A stretch of DNA of 37,199 bases from an uncultured Collinsella sp. (lineage in GTDB: Bacteria; Actinomycetota; Coriobacteriia; Coriobacteriales; Coriobacteriaceae). The first letter of the stretch is position 1, and each line of letters starts with the position of its first letter. Location: positions 1 through 37,199 of the forward strand of contig CAAENA010000057.1 in assembly GCA_900757205.1 (NCBI GenBank), read 5' to 3'. Positions 1-7,401 of the stretch are shown here, one piece after another. The notes beneath the pieces are model-generated. The model had not been told where the DNA came from. It was given only the letters and a program-made list of their open reading frames with translations, and ran no database searches. Position numbers and translations under genes: made by a program.

Positions 1-1430
1 CCGGCACCCTCTGCACCGCGCGCCGCCGGCAGCGCCATCTGCAGATACGTATCGGCAAGATATGCCTCATCGAACTCGGAGCGATCGGAATCCAGCAGAT
101 AGGCAGCGACCACGGTATCGAAGATACGCGTGGAATCGGCAGCGAGCGGATCCATGAGCTCGGGCTCAGAAGAATCGATGGGCGAAAGCTCATGCAACAG
201 CGCCTTCATATCCGGGCTCGCCACACGGCCTTCCATAAACAGGCGCGCGAGCACACCGGCGATCACGCCGTGGACGAAGTTGAAGCCCTCAACCTCAGCC
301 GCCGCACCGCTGTCGCCCTCCTCGATCGCGAACAGGCCCTTGGACGTCGCCAGCCACAGCGTGCGCGTCAGTCCAAAGAGCGCGCCCTCCTCCTTGTCAT
401 CGTCCACCACAGCGGCGACCCACTCGCCGGCATCAATCGCGCGGAAGACCTCAGCCGCAACGGCGCCAAGCGCGCCAGCATCGCCAGCGGCTGCGCGAAC
501 CATAGCAGGCATCTCAAACACACTGGAGGCAGCAGCCCCGCCCTCGTCGCCAATCAGCGCCAAGAACCGGTTCTGCATGGCCGTAATGCCAAGCGTGCCC
601 AGCGCCGCGGAAACCTCATCGGCAGAAAACGCCGGGAAGGACGTCGCCTCAAAATCGAGCTCAACAGGCGCATCGGTGCGAATGGTCGCAACCTTACGGC
701 TCAGCAGTGCGTCGTCGATGTGCGCGCGCAGGTTTTCGCCCATCTTGCCCTTGACCTCGTCGGCATGTGCGATGACCTCGTCCAGGCTACCGTACTGCGC
801 AATGAGCGCGCTCGCCTTTTTGGGGCCGATGCCCGGCACGCCGGGGATGTTATCGGACGCGTCGCCCTTCAGACCATAAAAGTCGGGCACGAGCGCCGGC
901 GTGATGCCGTGATACAGATCGTCCACGCTCTCGGGCGTCATGATCGCCACGTCGGACAGGCCCTTGCGGGTCGAGACCACGTTGACGTGCTCGGTCACGA
1001 GCTGATACATATCGCGATCACCGGTCACCAGCAGCATGTCACAGCCGGCCTGCTCGCCCAGGCGAGCCATGGTTCCCAAGATATCATCGCCTTCCCAGCC
1101 CTCGGACTGCAGAATTGGCACGTTGAGCGCGGTGAGCAGCTCCTTGATCATCGGAAACTGCGCGTGCAGATCGGGGTCCATGGGCGGGCGCTGAGCCTTG
1201 TACTGGGGCAGCATCTCCATGCGCACGCGCGGCTTGCCCTTGTCAAACGCCACAACAACGCCGTCGGGATTAAAGGCGTCAATCATCTTGAGGAACATAT
1301 TCAAAAAGCCAAAGATCGCGTTGGTGGGACGACCGTCCGGCGCGTTCATGGTGGGCGGCACGGCGTGGAAGGCGCGGTGCATGAGCGAGTTGCCGTCGAT
1401 GACGGCAAAGGTACGGCGCTTGTCAGACAT
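1..1430 (-). CDS. polA: DNA polymerase I, N-terminal part (runs off the left edge)
   Basis: About 476 residues are present; the polymerase domain lies beyond the window edge. The first ~290 residues are a 5'-3' flap nuclease domain, with the start MSDKRRTFAVIDGNSLMHR, a QYKAQRPPMDP segment, WEGDDILGT, TGDRDMYQLV and the helix-hairpin-helix GLKGDASDNIPGVPGIGPKKA region. The next ~180 residues match the position of the 3'-5' exonuclease domain, including the conserved FDTVVAAYLLDSDR stretch, but the DxE (Exo I) motif and the Asp of the Exo II motif (E. coli NLKYDRG) are not visible; SPDMKALLHELS stands there instead. Proofreading is therefore probably lost, as in Bacillus and Thermus Pol I. The start ATG at 1430 follows a GCGAGGT ribosome site. 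The enzyme fills gaps and removes RNA primers in replication and repair. Confidence 0.95.
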   Translation of the reverse strand, partial: MSDKRRTFAVIDGNSLMHRAFHAVPPTMNAPDGRPTNAIFGFLNMFLKMIDAFNPDGVVVAFDKGKPRVRMEMLPQYKAQRPPMDPDLHAQFPMIKELLTALNVPILQSEGWEGDDILGTMARLGEQAGCDMLLVTGDRDMYQLVTEHVNVVSTRKGLSDVAIMTPESVDDLYHGITPALVPDFYGLKGDASDNIPGVPGIGPKKASALIAQYGSLDEVIAHADEVKGKMGENLRAHIDDALLSRKVATIRTDAPVELDFEATSFPAFSADEVSAALGTLGITAMQNRFLALIGDEGGAAASSVFEMPAMVRAAAGDAGALGAVAAEVFRAIDAGEWVAAVVDDDKEEGALFGLTRTLWLATSKGLFAIEEGDSGAAAEVEGFNFVHGVIAGVLARLFMEGRVASPDMKALLHELSPIDSSEPELMDPLAADSTRIFDTVVAAYLLDSDRSEFDEAYLADTYLQMALPAARGAEGA

Positions 1431-1541
1431 ATTGAATACCTCGCTTTGGGCTGGGCACGGTTTGCTCACTCCAGTTTACACGCTCCCCGCCCCGCGGCCA
1501 CTGCACATCAGGCTTCCCTGCCGCCGCGGGCCCGCGCGTGA

Positions 1542-1547
1542 TACGAT
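1542..1547 (+). promoter_or_regulatory. Possible -10 box before the M18 aminopeptidase gene
   Basis: TACGAT fits the TAnnnT pattern of high-GC Gram-positive promoters and lies 50 nt before the start codon in the 166 nt divergent space between polA and the peptidase gene. No convincing -35 box is seen at the right distance, so this is a weak call. Confidence 0.25.
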
Positions 1548-1596
1548 GGCTCACGGTACATCAACCAGCACGATCGATCCGAAAGGAGCCTGCGTC

Positions 1597-2994
1597 ATGG
1601 AGCGTCCCTGCGCATGGAAAAAGTACACGCCACAGCAGATCGAGGAGCTCGAGGAGCTTTGCCGCGGCTATAAGCAGTTTTTGAGCGAGAACAAGACCGA
1701 GCGCCTGTGCGTCAAGACCGGTATCAAGATGGCCGAGGAGGCGGGCTACGTCAATCTGGAGACCGTGATTGCCGAGGGCCGCGCGCTCAAGGCCGGCGAC
1801 AAGGTGTACGCCGCCAATCACGGCAAGGACCTCATGCTCGTCAACCTGGGCACCGCCCCGCTCGAGCAGGGCTTTAACATCCTGGGCGCCCACGTGGACT
1901 CGCCGCGCCTAGACCTTAAGCAGAACCCCGCCTTCGAAGCCGGCGACATGGCCTACCTCGACACGCACTACTACGGTGGCGTCAAGAGCTACCACTGGGT
2001 GGCCTCCCCGCTTGCACTCGTGGGCGTCATCTGCAAAAAGGACGGCACCACCGTCGACATCAACATCGGTGACAAGGCCGACGATCCGGTCTTTACCATC
2101 TCCGACCTGCTGATCCACCTCTCGAGCGAGCAGATGGCCAAGCCCGCCAAGGACGCCGTCGACGCCGAGATCCTCGACGTGATCGTGGGCGGCCGTCCCG
2201 TCAAGTTTGACGAGGACGACAAGGACGCCCCCAAGGAGCCCGTCAAGCAGATGTTCCTGGACATCCTCAAGGAGCAGTACGACGTCGAGGAGGAGGACTT
2301 CCTCTCCGCCGAGATCGAGGTCGTGCCCGCCGGCCCGGCCCGCGACATGGGCCTCGACCGCTCCATGATTCTGGGCTATGGCCACGACGACCGCGTCTGC
2401 GCCTACCCCTCCATGCTCGCTCAGATCAACGTGGCAGACGTCGAGCGCACGAGCATCACGCTCATCGTCGACAAGGAGGAGATCGGCTCCGTGGGCGCCA
2501 CCGGCATGACGAGTCGTTTCTTCGAGAACACCGTCGCCGAGATCATGACGCTCGCCGGCGAGAGCAGCCCGCTGGCCCTGCGCCGCGCACTCGCCCGCAG
2601 CCGCATGCTCTCCTCTGACGTGTCCGCCGGCTTTGACCCGGGCTACGCCGGCAAGTTCGAGACCAAGAACGCCGCCTTCATGGGTCGCGGCCTGTGCTTT
2701 AACAAGTACACGGGCAGCCGCGGCAAGGGCGGCTCTAACGACGCCGACGCCGAGTATGTGGCCCTCGTCCGCGACATCATGGACGAGGCCGGCGTGGACT
2801 TCCAGACCTGCGAGCTCGGTCGCGTCAACGCGGGCGGCGGCGGCACCATCGCCTACATCATGGCCAAGTACGGCATGAACGTCATCGACTCCGGCGTTGC
2901 CGTCCTGTCCATGCACGCCCTGTGGGAGGTCGCCAACAAGGCCGATATCTACGAGGCCTACCGCGGCTACAAGGCCTTCATCGAGCGCGCCTAA
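1597..2994 (+). CDS. M18 family metalloaminopeptidase
   Basis: The 465-residue product is a cytosolic di-zinc aminopeptidase of peptidase family M18 (aspartyl aminopeptidase/aminopeptidase I group), which removes N-terminal residues from peptides. Visible family motifs are LGAHVDSPRLDLK (His and Asp metal ligands), GYGHDDRVCAYPS, VDKEEIGSVGATG (Glu-Glu catalytic/metal pair), SSDVSAGFDPGY, and the C-terminal SMHALWEVANK with the last His ligand. Length is normal for the family. The reading frame is open further upstream to 1198, antisense to polA, but ATG 1597 follows a good GAAAGGAGCC ribosome site and begins the family-like sequence MERPCAWKKYTPQQ. It is a single gene, divergent from polA and followed by a palindromic repeat. 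Substrate preference cannot be read from the sequence. Confidence 0.93.
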   Translation: MERPCAWKKYTPQQIEELEELCRGYKQFLSENKTERLCVKTGIKMAEEAGYVNLETVIAEGRALKAGDKVYAANHGKDLMLVNLGTAPLEQGFNILGAHVDSPRLDLKQNPAFEAGDMAYLDTHYYGGVKSYHWVASPLALVGVICKKDGTTVDINIGDKADDPVFTISDLLIHLSSEQMAKPAKDAVDAEILDVIVGGRPVKFDEDDKDAPKEPVKQMFLDILKEQYDVEEEDFLSAEIEVVPAGPARDMGLDRSMILGYGHDDRVCAYPSMLAQINVADVERTSITLIVDKEEIGSVGATGMTSRFFENTVAEIMTLAGESSPLALRRALARSRMLSSDVSAGFDPGYAGKFETKNAAFMGRGLCFNKYTGSRGKGGSNDADAEYVALVRDIMDEAGVDFQTCELGRVNAGGGGTIAYIMAKYGMNVIDSGVAVLSMHALWEVANKADIYEAYRGYKAFIERA

Positions 2995-3011
2995 TCCACC
3001 CCACCCATAAC

Positions 3012-3074
3012 TTGCGGTGGAATACGGATTGATTTGGTCTTTCAATAGCCCAAACAGACCGTATTCCACCGCAA
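3012..3074. repeat. 63-nt palindromic repeat, family 1, copy 1
   Basis: Perfect 16-bp inverted arms (TTGCGGTGGAATACGG at 3012-3027 and its complement at 3059-3074) enclose 31 nt. A second copy of the same family lies at 3953-4014, on the other side of yaaA. Both copies share the outer 13 bp and part of the loop, but the inner stem base pairs differ with pairing preserved. Copy 1 ends 25 nt before the yaaA start and is followed by a T-rich run, so on the plus strand it may also end transcription of the M18 gene. Confidence 0.85.
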
Positions 3075-3099
3075 TTTCTTTTTTGGCAGAGGAGAGTCC

Positions 3100-3909
3100 A
3101 TGCTGCAGGTCATCGTTTCGCCCGCCAGGCAAATGCACGCGGCACAAGATGCTTTTGAAGTTCAGGGGATTCCGCCCTTTGCGCGCGAGACCGCCCAGCT
3201 GCACCATGCGCTCTTGGACATCGAACGAACCGAAGGCGACAGCGGCCTACAAGCTCTGTGGAACGTCAGCGACAAGCTGCTGGCCCTTTGTCTCGACATT
3301 TTGCATGAGTTCGAGCCCATCTTGGGAAACGGCAATCTTGCCGATTCCGGTATCGCGCGCCGCATCTCCCCTGCCATCATGTCCTATCACGGCATTCAGT
3401 ACCAGAGCATGGCGCCCGAGGTGATGGATTCCGCGCAGCTCACATGGCTGCAAGACCATCTGTGGATCCTCTCCGGCCTCTACGGGTGCGTTCGTCCCTT
3501 CCATGCCGTCGAACCGTATCGGCTGGAGATGGGCGCGAAGCTCGCCGTTGACGATGCCCAAGACCTCTACGCGTTTTGGAGCGACAAGCTCGCGCGGGCT
3601 ATCGCCCCGGCAGGCTCCAACGCTACGATCGTCAACCTCGCCAGCGCGGAATACGCCAAAGCCGTTCTGCCCCGCCTCACCACCGATGCCGCGGTCGTCA
3701 CATGTCTCTTTGGCGAAGGCATCCGCAACGGCAAGCCCATCCAGCGCTCGACCGCCAGCAAAAAGGCGCGCGGCTCCATGGTGCGTTGGATGGCAGCAAA
3801 CGGACTCGAGGACGCCGGCCGTCTCACCGAGTTCAACATCGGCTATCGCCACGCCCCCGAGATCTCATACCCAGGCACCCTCGTGTTCATCAACGAACAG
3901 ATGCTCTAG
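3100..3909 (+). CDS. yaaA: YaaA family (UPF0246/DUF328) protein
   Basis: The 269-residue product shows the YaaA family signatures: MLQVIVSPARQM at the start, SYHGIQYQSM, ILSGLYGCVRPFHAVEPYRLEMG, NLASAEYAKAV and a basic RSTASKKARGSMVRWM segment near the C-terminus. E. coli YaaA lowers free iron and limits oxidative DNA damage under peroxide stress; the biochemical activity of the family is not settled and the role here is inferred by homology. Length is typical (about 250-260 residues). ATG 3100 follows a strong AGAGGAGAG ribosome site. The gene stands alone between two copies of the same palindromic repeat. Confidence 0.9.
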   Translation: MLQVIVSPARQMHAAQDAFEVQGIPPFARETAQLHHALLDIERTEGDSGLQALWNVSDKLLALCLDILHEFEPILGNGNLADSGIARRISPAIMSYHGIQYQSMAPEVMDSAQLTWLQDHLWILSGLYGCVRPFHAVEPYRLEMGAKLAVDDAQDLYAFWSDKLARAIAPAGSNATIVNLASAEYAKAVLPRLTTDAAVVTCLFGEGIRNGKPIQRSTASKKARGSMVRWMAANGLEDAGRLTEFNIGYRHAPEISYPGTLVFINEQML

Positions 3910-3952
3910 ACCCGCCACCCAAAACTGACCCGCTCAGCCTTCTCTATATAAC

Positions 3953-4014
3953 TTGCGGTGGAATAGTTCCTATTTGAGCCTTTTATCGCACAATCAGGAA
4001 CTATTCCACCGCAA
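3953..4014. repeat. 62-nt palindromic repeat, family 1, copy 2
   Basis: Perfect 19-bp arms (TTGCGGTGGAATAGTTCCT at 3953-3971, complement at 3996-4014) enclose 24 nt. The 5' flank ATAAC and the outer 13 bp are identical to copy 1 at 3012. The inner stem is GTTCCT/AGGAAC here against CGG/CCG in copy 1. It lies between the convergent yaaA and the membrane protein gene, where it could end transcription from both sides. Confidence 0.85.
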
Positions 4015-4045
4015 CTTTTATGAATTGGCTGGCTAGGCTCGACAC

Positions 4046-4567
4046 CTATTCCGCCAAGCCGTCAGCCTTTGCAATCCCGTTTGTCGAACCGTCCTGATAG
4101 ACAATCTTGACGTGCTCCACCTCGGACGCCGCAACACCCGACGGAGGCTCAAGACGCCATTCCGTCAGGGCGATGTCCATCGTCGTGGGCACACCCCCTT
4201 GATCTTTGAGCTTCACCGTCAGCGTTTTGAGCGCCGCGTCAAACGTCACGCGTTCGATTTCTTCACCTGGAATGGACCCACCACTCAGCTGCAACTGCAC
4301 AAACTCATCGCGCGGGTACCAATAATCGCCCGGAATGGCGAGCGTATTGGCATTACCGCCGGTACTCCTCACCGTCATGATCGGCAGGGCATCATCAGCC
4401 TCGAACTCCCATGCAACGCCGCCGCGACCACCAAACGTCCAGATAAAAAAGGCAATCACCAGCACGGCAAGCACCGCAAAACCAATCGCGACAAGGCCAT
4501 GGTGCGCACGGCTTTCCTCGGCCGATACATTCCATTGCGTCTCTCGATACAGATGCTTGTCTTCCAT
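4046..4567 (-). CDS. Small single-pass membrane protein of unknown function
   Basis: I do not recognise this 173-residue protein. It has a short N-terminal cytoplasmic part (MEDKHLYRETQWNVSAEES), one clear membrane helix at about residues 27-46 (GLVAIGFAVLAVLVIAFFIW), and a C-terminal domain of about 120 residues that is predicted to be mostly beta strand and outside the cell, with no Cys or obvious catalytic motif. The frame stays open upstream to 4747, but that would run through the thiC riboswitch; ATG 4567 has an ideal GGGGAGGCGAAC ribosome site. It is transcribed divergently from thiC and convergently with yaaA, with no operon partner. Membrane anchoring is likely; the function is unknown. 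Confidence 0.75.
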   Translation of the reverse strand: MEDKHLYRETQWNVSAEESRAHHGLVAIGFAVLAVLVIAFFIWTFGGRGGVAWEFEADDALPIMTVRSTGGNANTLAIPGDYWYPRDEFVQLQLSGGSIPGEEIERVTFDAALKTLTVKLKDQGGVPTTMDIALTEWRLEPPSGVAASEVEHVKIVYQDGSTNGIAKADGLAE

Positions 4568-4592
4568 GTTCGCCTCCCCACAGGCACGCTCG

Positions 4593-4623
4593 TTGGCCCA
4601 ATCGTACCCATTCAGGCTATACT
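4593..4623 (+). promoter_or_regulatory. Likely thiC promoter
   Basis: TATACT at 4618-4623 matches five of six -10 bases and lies 15 nt before the first riboswitch bases; TTGGCC at 4593-4598 is the best -35 candidate but the spacer is long (19 nt). Transcription would start near 4630, just before the THI element. Confidence 0.45.
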
Positions 4624-4637
4624 TGAGCCCATGACAT

Positions 4638-4733
4638 AACGGGGAGCTTGCAGGACAAGACGGCAGGCTGAGACTGGGCGCGCCCGCCCTGACCCGCAAA
4701 CCTGATATGGGTAATGCCAACGAAGGGAGCCGT
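4638..4733 (+). ncRNA. TPP riboswitch (THI element) controlling thiC
   Basis: The leader carries the conserved blocks of the thiamin pyrophosphate riboswitch in order: ACGGGGAGC (4639-4647), CTGAGA (4668-4673), CCTGACCCG, then ACCTGATATGGGTAATGCCA (4700-4719) and the closing CGAAGGGAGCCGT. The last block contains GGGAG (4725-4729), which is also the ribosome site for the thiC ATG at 4738. This arrangement suggests that bound TPP hides the ribosome site, so control is probably translational; I see no separate terminator between the aptamer and thiC. Confidence 0.93.
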
Positions 4734-4737
4734 GCCA

Positions 4738-6072
4738 ATGAGCACACAGACCGAGCCCAAGCTCGTCACGCAAATCGACTTCGCCCGTGCCGGGCAGATT
4801 ACGCCGCAGATGAAGGAGGTTGCCGAGCGCGAGCATCGCGACCCCGAGTACATCCGCGAGCGCGTGGCCGACGGCCGCATCGCCATCCCCGCCAACATCG
4901 TGCATATCAAAAAAGGCATGCGCGCCTTTGGTGTCGGCGAAGGCCTTTCCACCAAGGTCAATGTGAACCTGGGCATCTCGGGCGATAAGGCCGATGCCGC
5001 CGAGGAGTGGAAGAAGGTCAAGATTGCCGAGGACTTTGGCGCCGACGCCATCATGGACCTCTCCAACTCGGGCAAGACGCGCCAGTTCCGCCAGCAGCTC
5101 ATCGACGAGACGCCGCTCATGGTGGGCACCGTCCCCATGTACGACGCCATCGGCTACATGGAAAAGCCTCTGGTCAAGCTTACCAAGGACGACCTGTTCG
5201 AAGTCGTGCGCGCGCACGCCGAGGACGGCGTGGACTTTATGACCATTCACTGCGGCATCAACAAGTCGGTCACCAAGACCTTTAAGGAGACCGGCCGCCT
5301 GATGAACATCGTGAGCCGCGGCGGCTCACTGCTGTTTGGCTGGATGGAGGTCACCGGTAACGAGAACCCCTTCTACGAGTACTTTGACGAGCTGCTTGAG
5401 ATTTGCCACGAGTACGACGTGACGATTTCGCTCGGCGACTCCTGCCGCCCGGGCTGCCTCTACGACTCCAACGACGCCACCGAGACCGCTGAGATGATCG
5501 AGCTGGGCAAGCTGTGCAAGCGCGCTTGGGCCGCCGGCGTCCAGGTCATGGTCGAGGGCCCGGGTCACATGGCGCTCGACGAGATCGCCGCCAACATGAA
5601 ACTGCAGAAGCGTCTGTGCCACAATGCTCCGTTCTATGTGCTCGGGCCGCTGGTGACCGATATCGGCGTGGGTTACGACCACATCACCGCTGCCATCGGC
5701 GGCGCCATCTCCGCCAGCTCCGGTGCCGACTTCCTGTGCTACGTGACACCGGCAGAGCACCTATGCCTGCCCAACGCCCAGGATGTGCTCGACGGCCTCA
5801 TGGCCACCAAGATCGCCGCACACGCCGCTGACATCGCCAAGAAGGTGCCCCACGCCCGCGACATGGACGACAAGATGGGTCAGGCACGCCGCAAGCTCGA
5901 CTGGGACGCCATGTGGAAGTGCGCGCTCGACCCGGTTACCGGCAAGAAACGCTACGAAGAATCCCCCGCCGCCACCGAGGGCACCTGCACCATGTGCGGC
6001 AAGATGTGCGCCGTCCGCACCGTTAACAAGGTGTTCGAAGGCACGACGATCGACCTCGGCATGGAGGACTAA
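4738..6072 (+). CDS. thiC: Phosphomethylpyrimidine synthase ThiC
   Basis: The 444-residue enzyme is the radical SAM protein that rearranges aminoimidazole ribotide (AIR) into HMP phosphate, the pyrimidine half of thiamin. Family sequence is clear: VHIKKGMRAFGVGEG, NLGISGD, AIMDLSNSGK, GTVPMYDA, DFMTIHCG, SLGDSCRPG, VMVEGPGHM, PFYVLGPLVTDI. The C-terminal cluster ligands are Cys417, Cys420 and Cys424 (CTMCGKMC, CX2CX3C), one residue tighter than the CX2CX4C known from the longer proteobacterial enzymes, and the protein is of the short class without their N-terminal extension. An upstream in-frame ATG at 4714 lies inside the riboswitch core, so ATG 4738 with GGGAG eight bases before it is the start. 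thiD follows 178 nt later. Confidence 0.97.
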   Translation: MSTQTEPKLVTQIDFARAGQITPQMKEVAEREHRDPEYIRERVADGRIAIPANIVHIKKGMRAFGVGEGLSTKVNVNLGISGDKADAAEEWKKVKIAEDFGADAIMDLSNSGKTRQFRQQLIDETPLMVGTVPMYDAIGYMEKPLVKLTKDDLFEVVRAHAEDGVDFMTIHCGINKSVTKTFKETGRLMNIVSRGGSLLFGWMEVTGNENPFYEYFDELLEICHEYDVTISLGDSCRPGCLYDSNDATETAEMIELGKLCKRAWAAGVQVMVEGPGHMALDEIAANMKLQKRLCHNAPFYVLGPLVTDIGVGYDHITAAIGGAISASSGADFLCYVTPAEHLCLPNAQDVLDGLMATKIAAHAADIAKKVPHARDMDDKMGQARRKLDWDAMWKCALDPVTGKKRYEESPAATEGTCTMCGKMCAVRTVNKVFEGTTIDLGMED

Positions 6073-6163
6073 CTCGTCACCGGAGCCACAATCGGTAACA
6101 TGGTGTTCGTCAATTGTTGACGTGTGAACATTTGCTTACATTTGCGTAAAGATTGCATCGCCC

Positions 6164-6193
6164 GCCCGGGTTCGACATAGAGTCGGCCCGGGC
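6164..6193 (+). terminator. Probable thiC terminator hairpin
   Basis: GCCCGGG (6164-6170) pairs perfectly with CCCGGGC (6187-6193), with CGAC/GTCG able to extend the stem inward. The run after it (ATCTTTATA) is only weakly T-rich, so termination may be partial and thiD may be partly cotranscribed. Confidence 0.45.
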
Positions 6194-6250
6194 ATCTTTA
6201 TAATGCTGGCTTAAAGACCCATTTGATTCCGACCGAACAAGGGAGCAAAC

Positions 6251-7081
6251 ATGGATCGCAGTAAGGTACCTGCCGTCCTGTCCATCGCAGGATCCGATTC
6301 CAGCGGTGGCGCCGGCATTCAGGCCGACATCAAGACCGTCACGGCGCACCGCCTGTATGCCGAGACGGCTATCACCGCCATCACCGCACAAAACACGCTC
6401 GGTGTCACCGCCGTGCAGAATATCTCCCCTGATATCGTCGCTGCGCAGATCGACGCCGTATTTGACGATATCCGCCCCAGCGCCGTCAAGATCGGCATGG
6501 TTTCCTCTGCCGAGATTATCGAGGTTATCGCCGACCGCCTGAGCGCCTGGAACGCGACAAACGTGGTCGTCGACCCCGTCATGGTAGCCACCTCGGGCGC
6601 ACGGCTGATTGCCGAAGATGCCGCCGAGGCGCTCACCCGCCGCCTGTTCCCACTAGCAACCGTCATCACGCCCAATATTCCCGAGGCCATAGCCCTGCTT
6701 GACTACGAGGTCGACTCCGAGCGCACACAGCAAAATGCTGCCATGCTCCTCACCCGCCGCTTTGGTTGCGCATCCCTCGTTAAGGGTGGGCATCTTGTCA
6801 ACGAGGCCAACGATGTACTGGCCGAACCCGCGCCACTCGATGACGAGGGCAACCATCTGGGAGATCCACTCACCACGTGGTTCCGCCACAAGCGCATCGA
6901 GACCGACAACACGCACGGCACCGGATGCACGCTCTCGTCCGCCATCGCCTGCGCGCTGGCCCAGGGCATGGATCTTGCCGACGCCGTCAATGCGGGCAAG
7001 GCCTACCTAACCGGCGCTCTCGCCGCCGGCTTTGACATGGGCAAAGGCTCCGGCCCCGTCAATCACATGTGGCAGTACTAA
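6251..7081 (+). CDS. thiD: Hydroxymethylpyrimidine/phosphomethylpyrimidine kinase ThiD
   Basis: The 276-residue ribokinase-fold enzyme phosphorylates HMP and HMP-P to HMP-PP for coupling with the thiazole half of thiamin. Motifs include VLSIAGSDSSGGAGIQADIKT at the N-terminus (substrate loop), VKIGMVSS, VVDPVMVATSGARL, TPNIPEA, LVKGGH and the C-terminal anion hole DNTHGTGCTLSSAIA. Length is normal for a stand-alone ThiD with no ThiE fusion. The start ATG 6251 follows AAGGGAGCAAAC. It works directly after ThiC in the same pathway; no second TPP riboswitch is visible before it, so it either depends on read-through from thiC or has its own promoter. Confidence 0.96.
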   Translation: MDRSKVPAVLSIAGSDSSGGAGIQADIKTVTAHRLYAETAITAITAQNTLGVTAVQNISPDIVAAQIDAVFDDIRPSAVKIGMVSSAEIIEVIADRLSAWNATNVVVDPVMVATSGARLIAEDAAEALTRRLFPLATVITPNIPEAIALLDYEVDSERTQQNAAMLLTRRFGCASLVKGGHLVNEANDVLAEPAPLDDEGNHLGDPLTTWFRHKRIETDNTHGTGCTLSSAIACALAQGMDLADAVNAGKAYLTGALAAGFDMGKGSGPVNHMWQY

Positions 7082-7094
7082 AGTCCGCAACCCA

Positions 7095-7125
7095 AACCGC
7101 CACAAAGGACACCTTTGTGGCGGTT
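7095..7125 (+). terminator. Hairpin after thiD
   Basis: A perfect 14-bp stem (AACCGCCACAAAGG / CCTTTGTGGCGGTT) with a 3-nt loop begins 14 nt after the thiD stop. There is no T-run after it, so it may work as a weak terminator or protect the 3' end of the mRNA. Confidence 0.5.
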
Positions 7126-7135
7126 CCTGCAAATG

Positions 7136-7190
7136 TCTCGATCTGTAACAGATAGGGACGATTTAGCCGCCCAGATGTTACAGACATTCA
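7136..7190. repeat. 55-nt palindromic repeat, family 2, copy a
   Basis: The left arm TCTCGATCTGTAACA (7136-7150) and right arm beginning TGTTACAGA (7176-7184) flank a 25-nt loop. The inner nine bases pair; the outer arm has diverged. Geometry (15+25+15) is the same as copies b and c. Confidence 0.75.
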
Positions 7191-7209
7191 AATTCCGCTG
7201 AGAAAAAAA

Positions 7210-7264
7210 TCTCGATCTGTAACAGTAACTCGGCGAAATCGACCCTAGATGTTACAAATCGAGA
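7210..7264. repeat. 55-nt palindromic repeat, family 2, copy b
   Basis: The arms TCTCGATCTGTAACA (7210-7224) and TGTTACAAATCGAGA (7250-7264) pair over 15 bp with one mismatch. The reverse complement of its 25-nt loop aligns without gaps to the loop of copy a at 15 of 25 positions, so copy b is in the opposite orientation. Confidence 0.85.
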
Positions 7265-7290
7265 CAAACGACCGATATCGACCTAAATAA

Positions 7291-7345
7291 TCTTAATCTG
7301 TAACATCTAGCCCGTTTCCGGCCTTGGAACTGTTACAGATCAAGA
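7291..7345. repeat. 55-nt palindromic repeat, family 2, copy c
   Basis: The arms TCTTAATCTGTAACA (7291-7305) and TGTTACAGATCAAGA (7331-7345) pair over 15 bp with one mismatch. Compared with copy b, the fourth base pair is T:A instead of C:G, a compensatory change. The loop begins TCTAG, as does the reverse-complemented loop of copy b. Confidence 0.85.
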
Positions 7346-7359
7346 CAAAGCAGCGAAAC

Positions 7360-7392
7360 AAGCCACCGCAAGGGGAACTTCTGTGGTGGTTT
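7360..7392 (-). terminator. Probable terminator of the SGNH hydrolase gene
   Basis: On the minus strand a stem AACCACCACAGAAG / CCTTGCGGTGGCTT with small mismatches and a short loop starts about 10 nt after the stop codon and is followed by the T-rich tail GTTTCGCTGCTTTG. Confidence 0.45.
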
Positions 7393-7401
7393 GGGGTCGC
7401 G

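Noticed and set aside
192..1541. Long plus-strand open frame opposite polA
   Set aside because: It is an antisense shadow of polA in GC-rich DNA; no ribosome site, no recognisable domain, and the minus-strand protein is clearly DNA polymerase I.
1909..3207. Long minus-strand open frame opposite the M18 peptidase gene
   Set aside because: It is a compositional shadow; the plus-strand protein carries all M18 motifs.
4714..4737. Upstream in-frame ATG for thiC
   Set aside because: It lies within the conserved GGGTAATGCCA core of the TPP riboswitch, and the ribosome site fits the ATG at 4738.
6199..6204. TATAAT as a thiD promoter
   Set aside because: The -10 box is perfect, but no acceptable -35 box lies 15-19 nt upstream and the box directly follows a terminator-like hairpin; left as unproven.
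7136..7345. CRISPR array
   Set aside because: The three units are palindromic over their whole length, differ in sequence, alternate in orientation and have no regular identical repeat or cas genes nearby.
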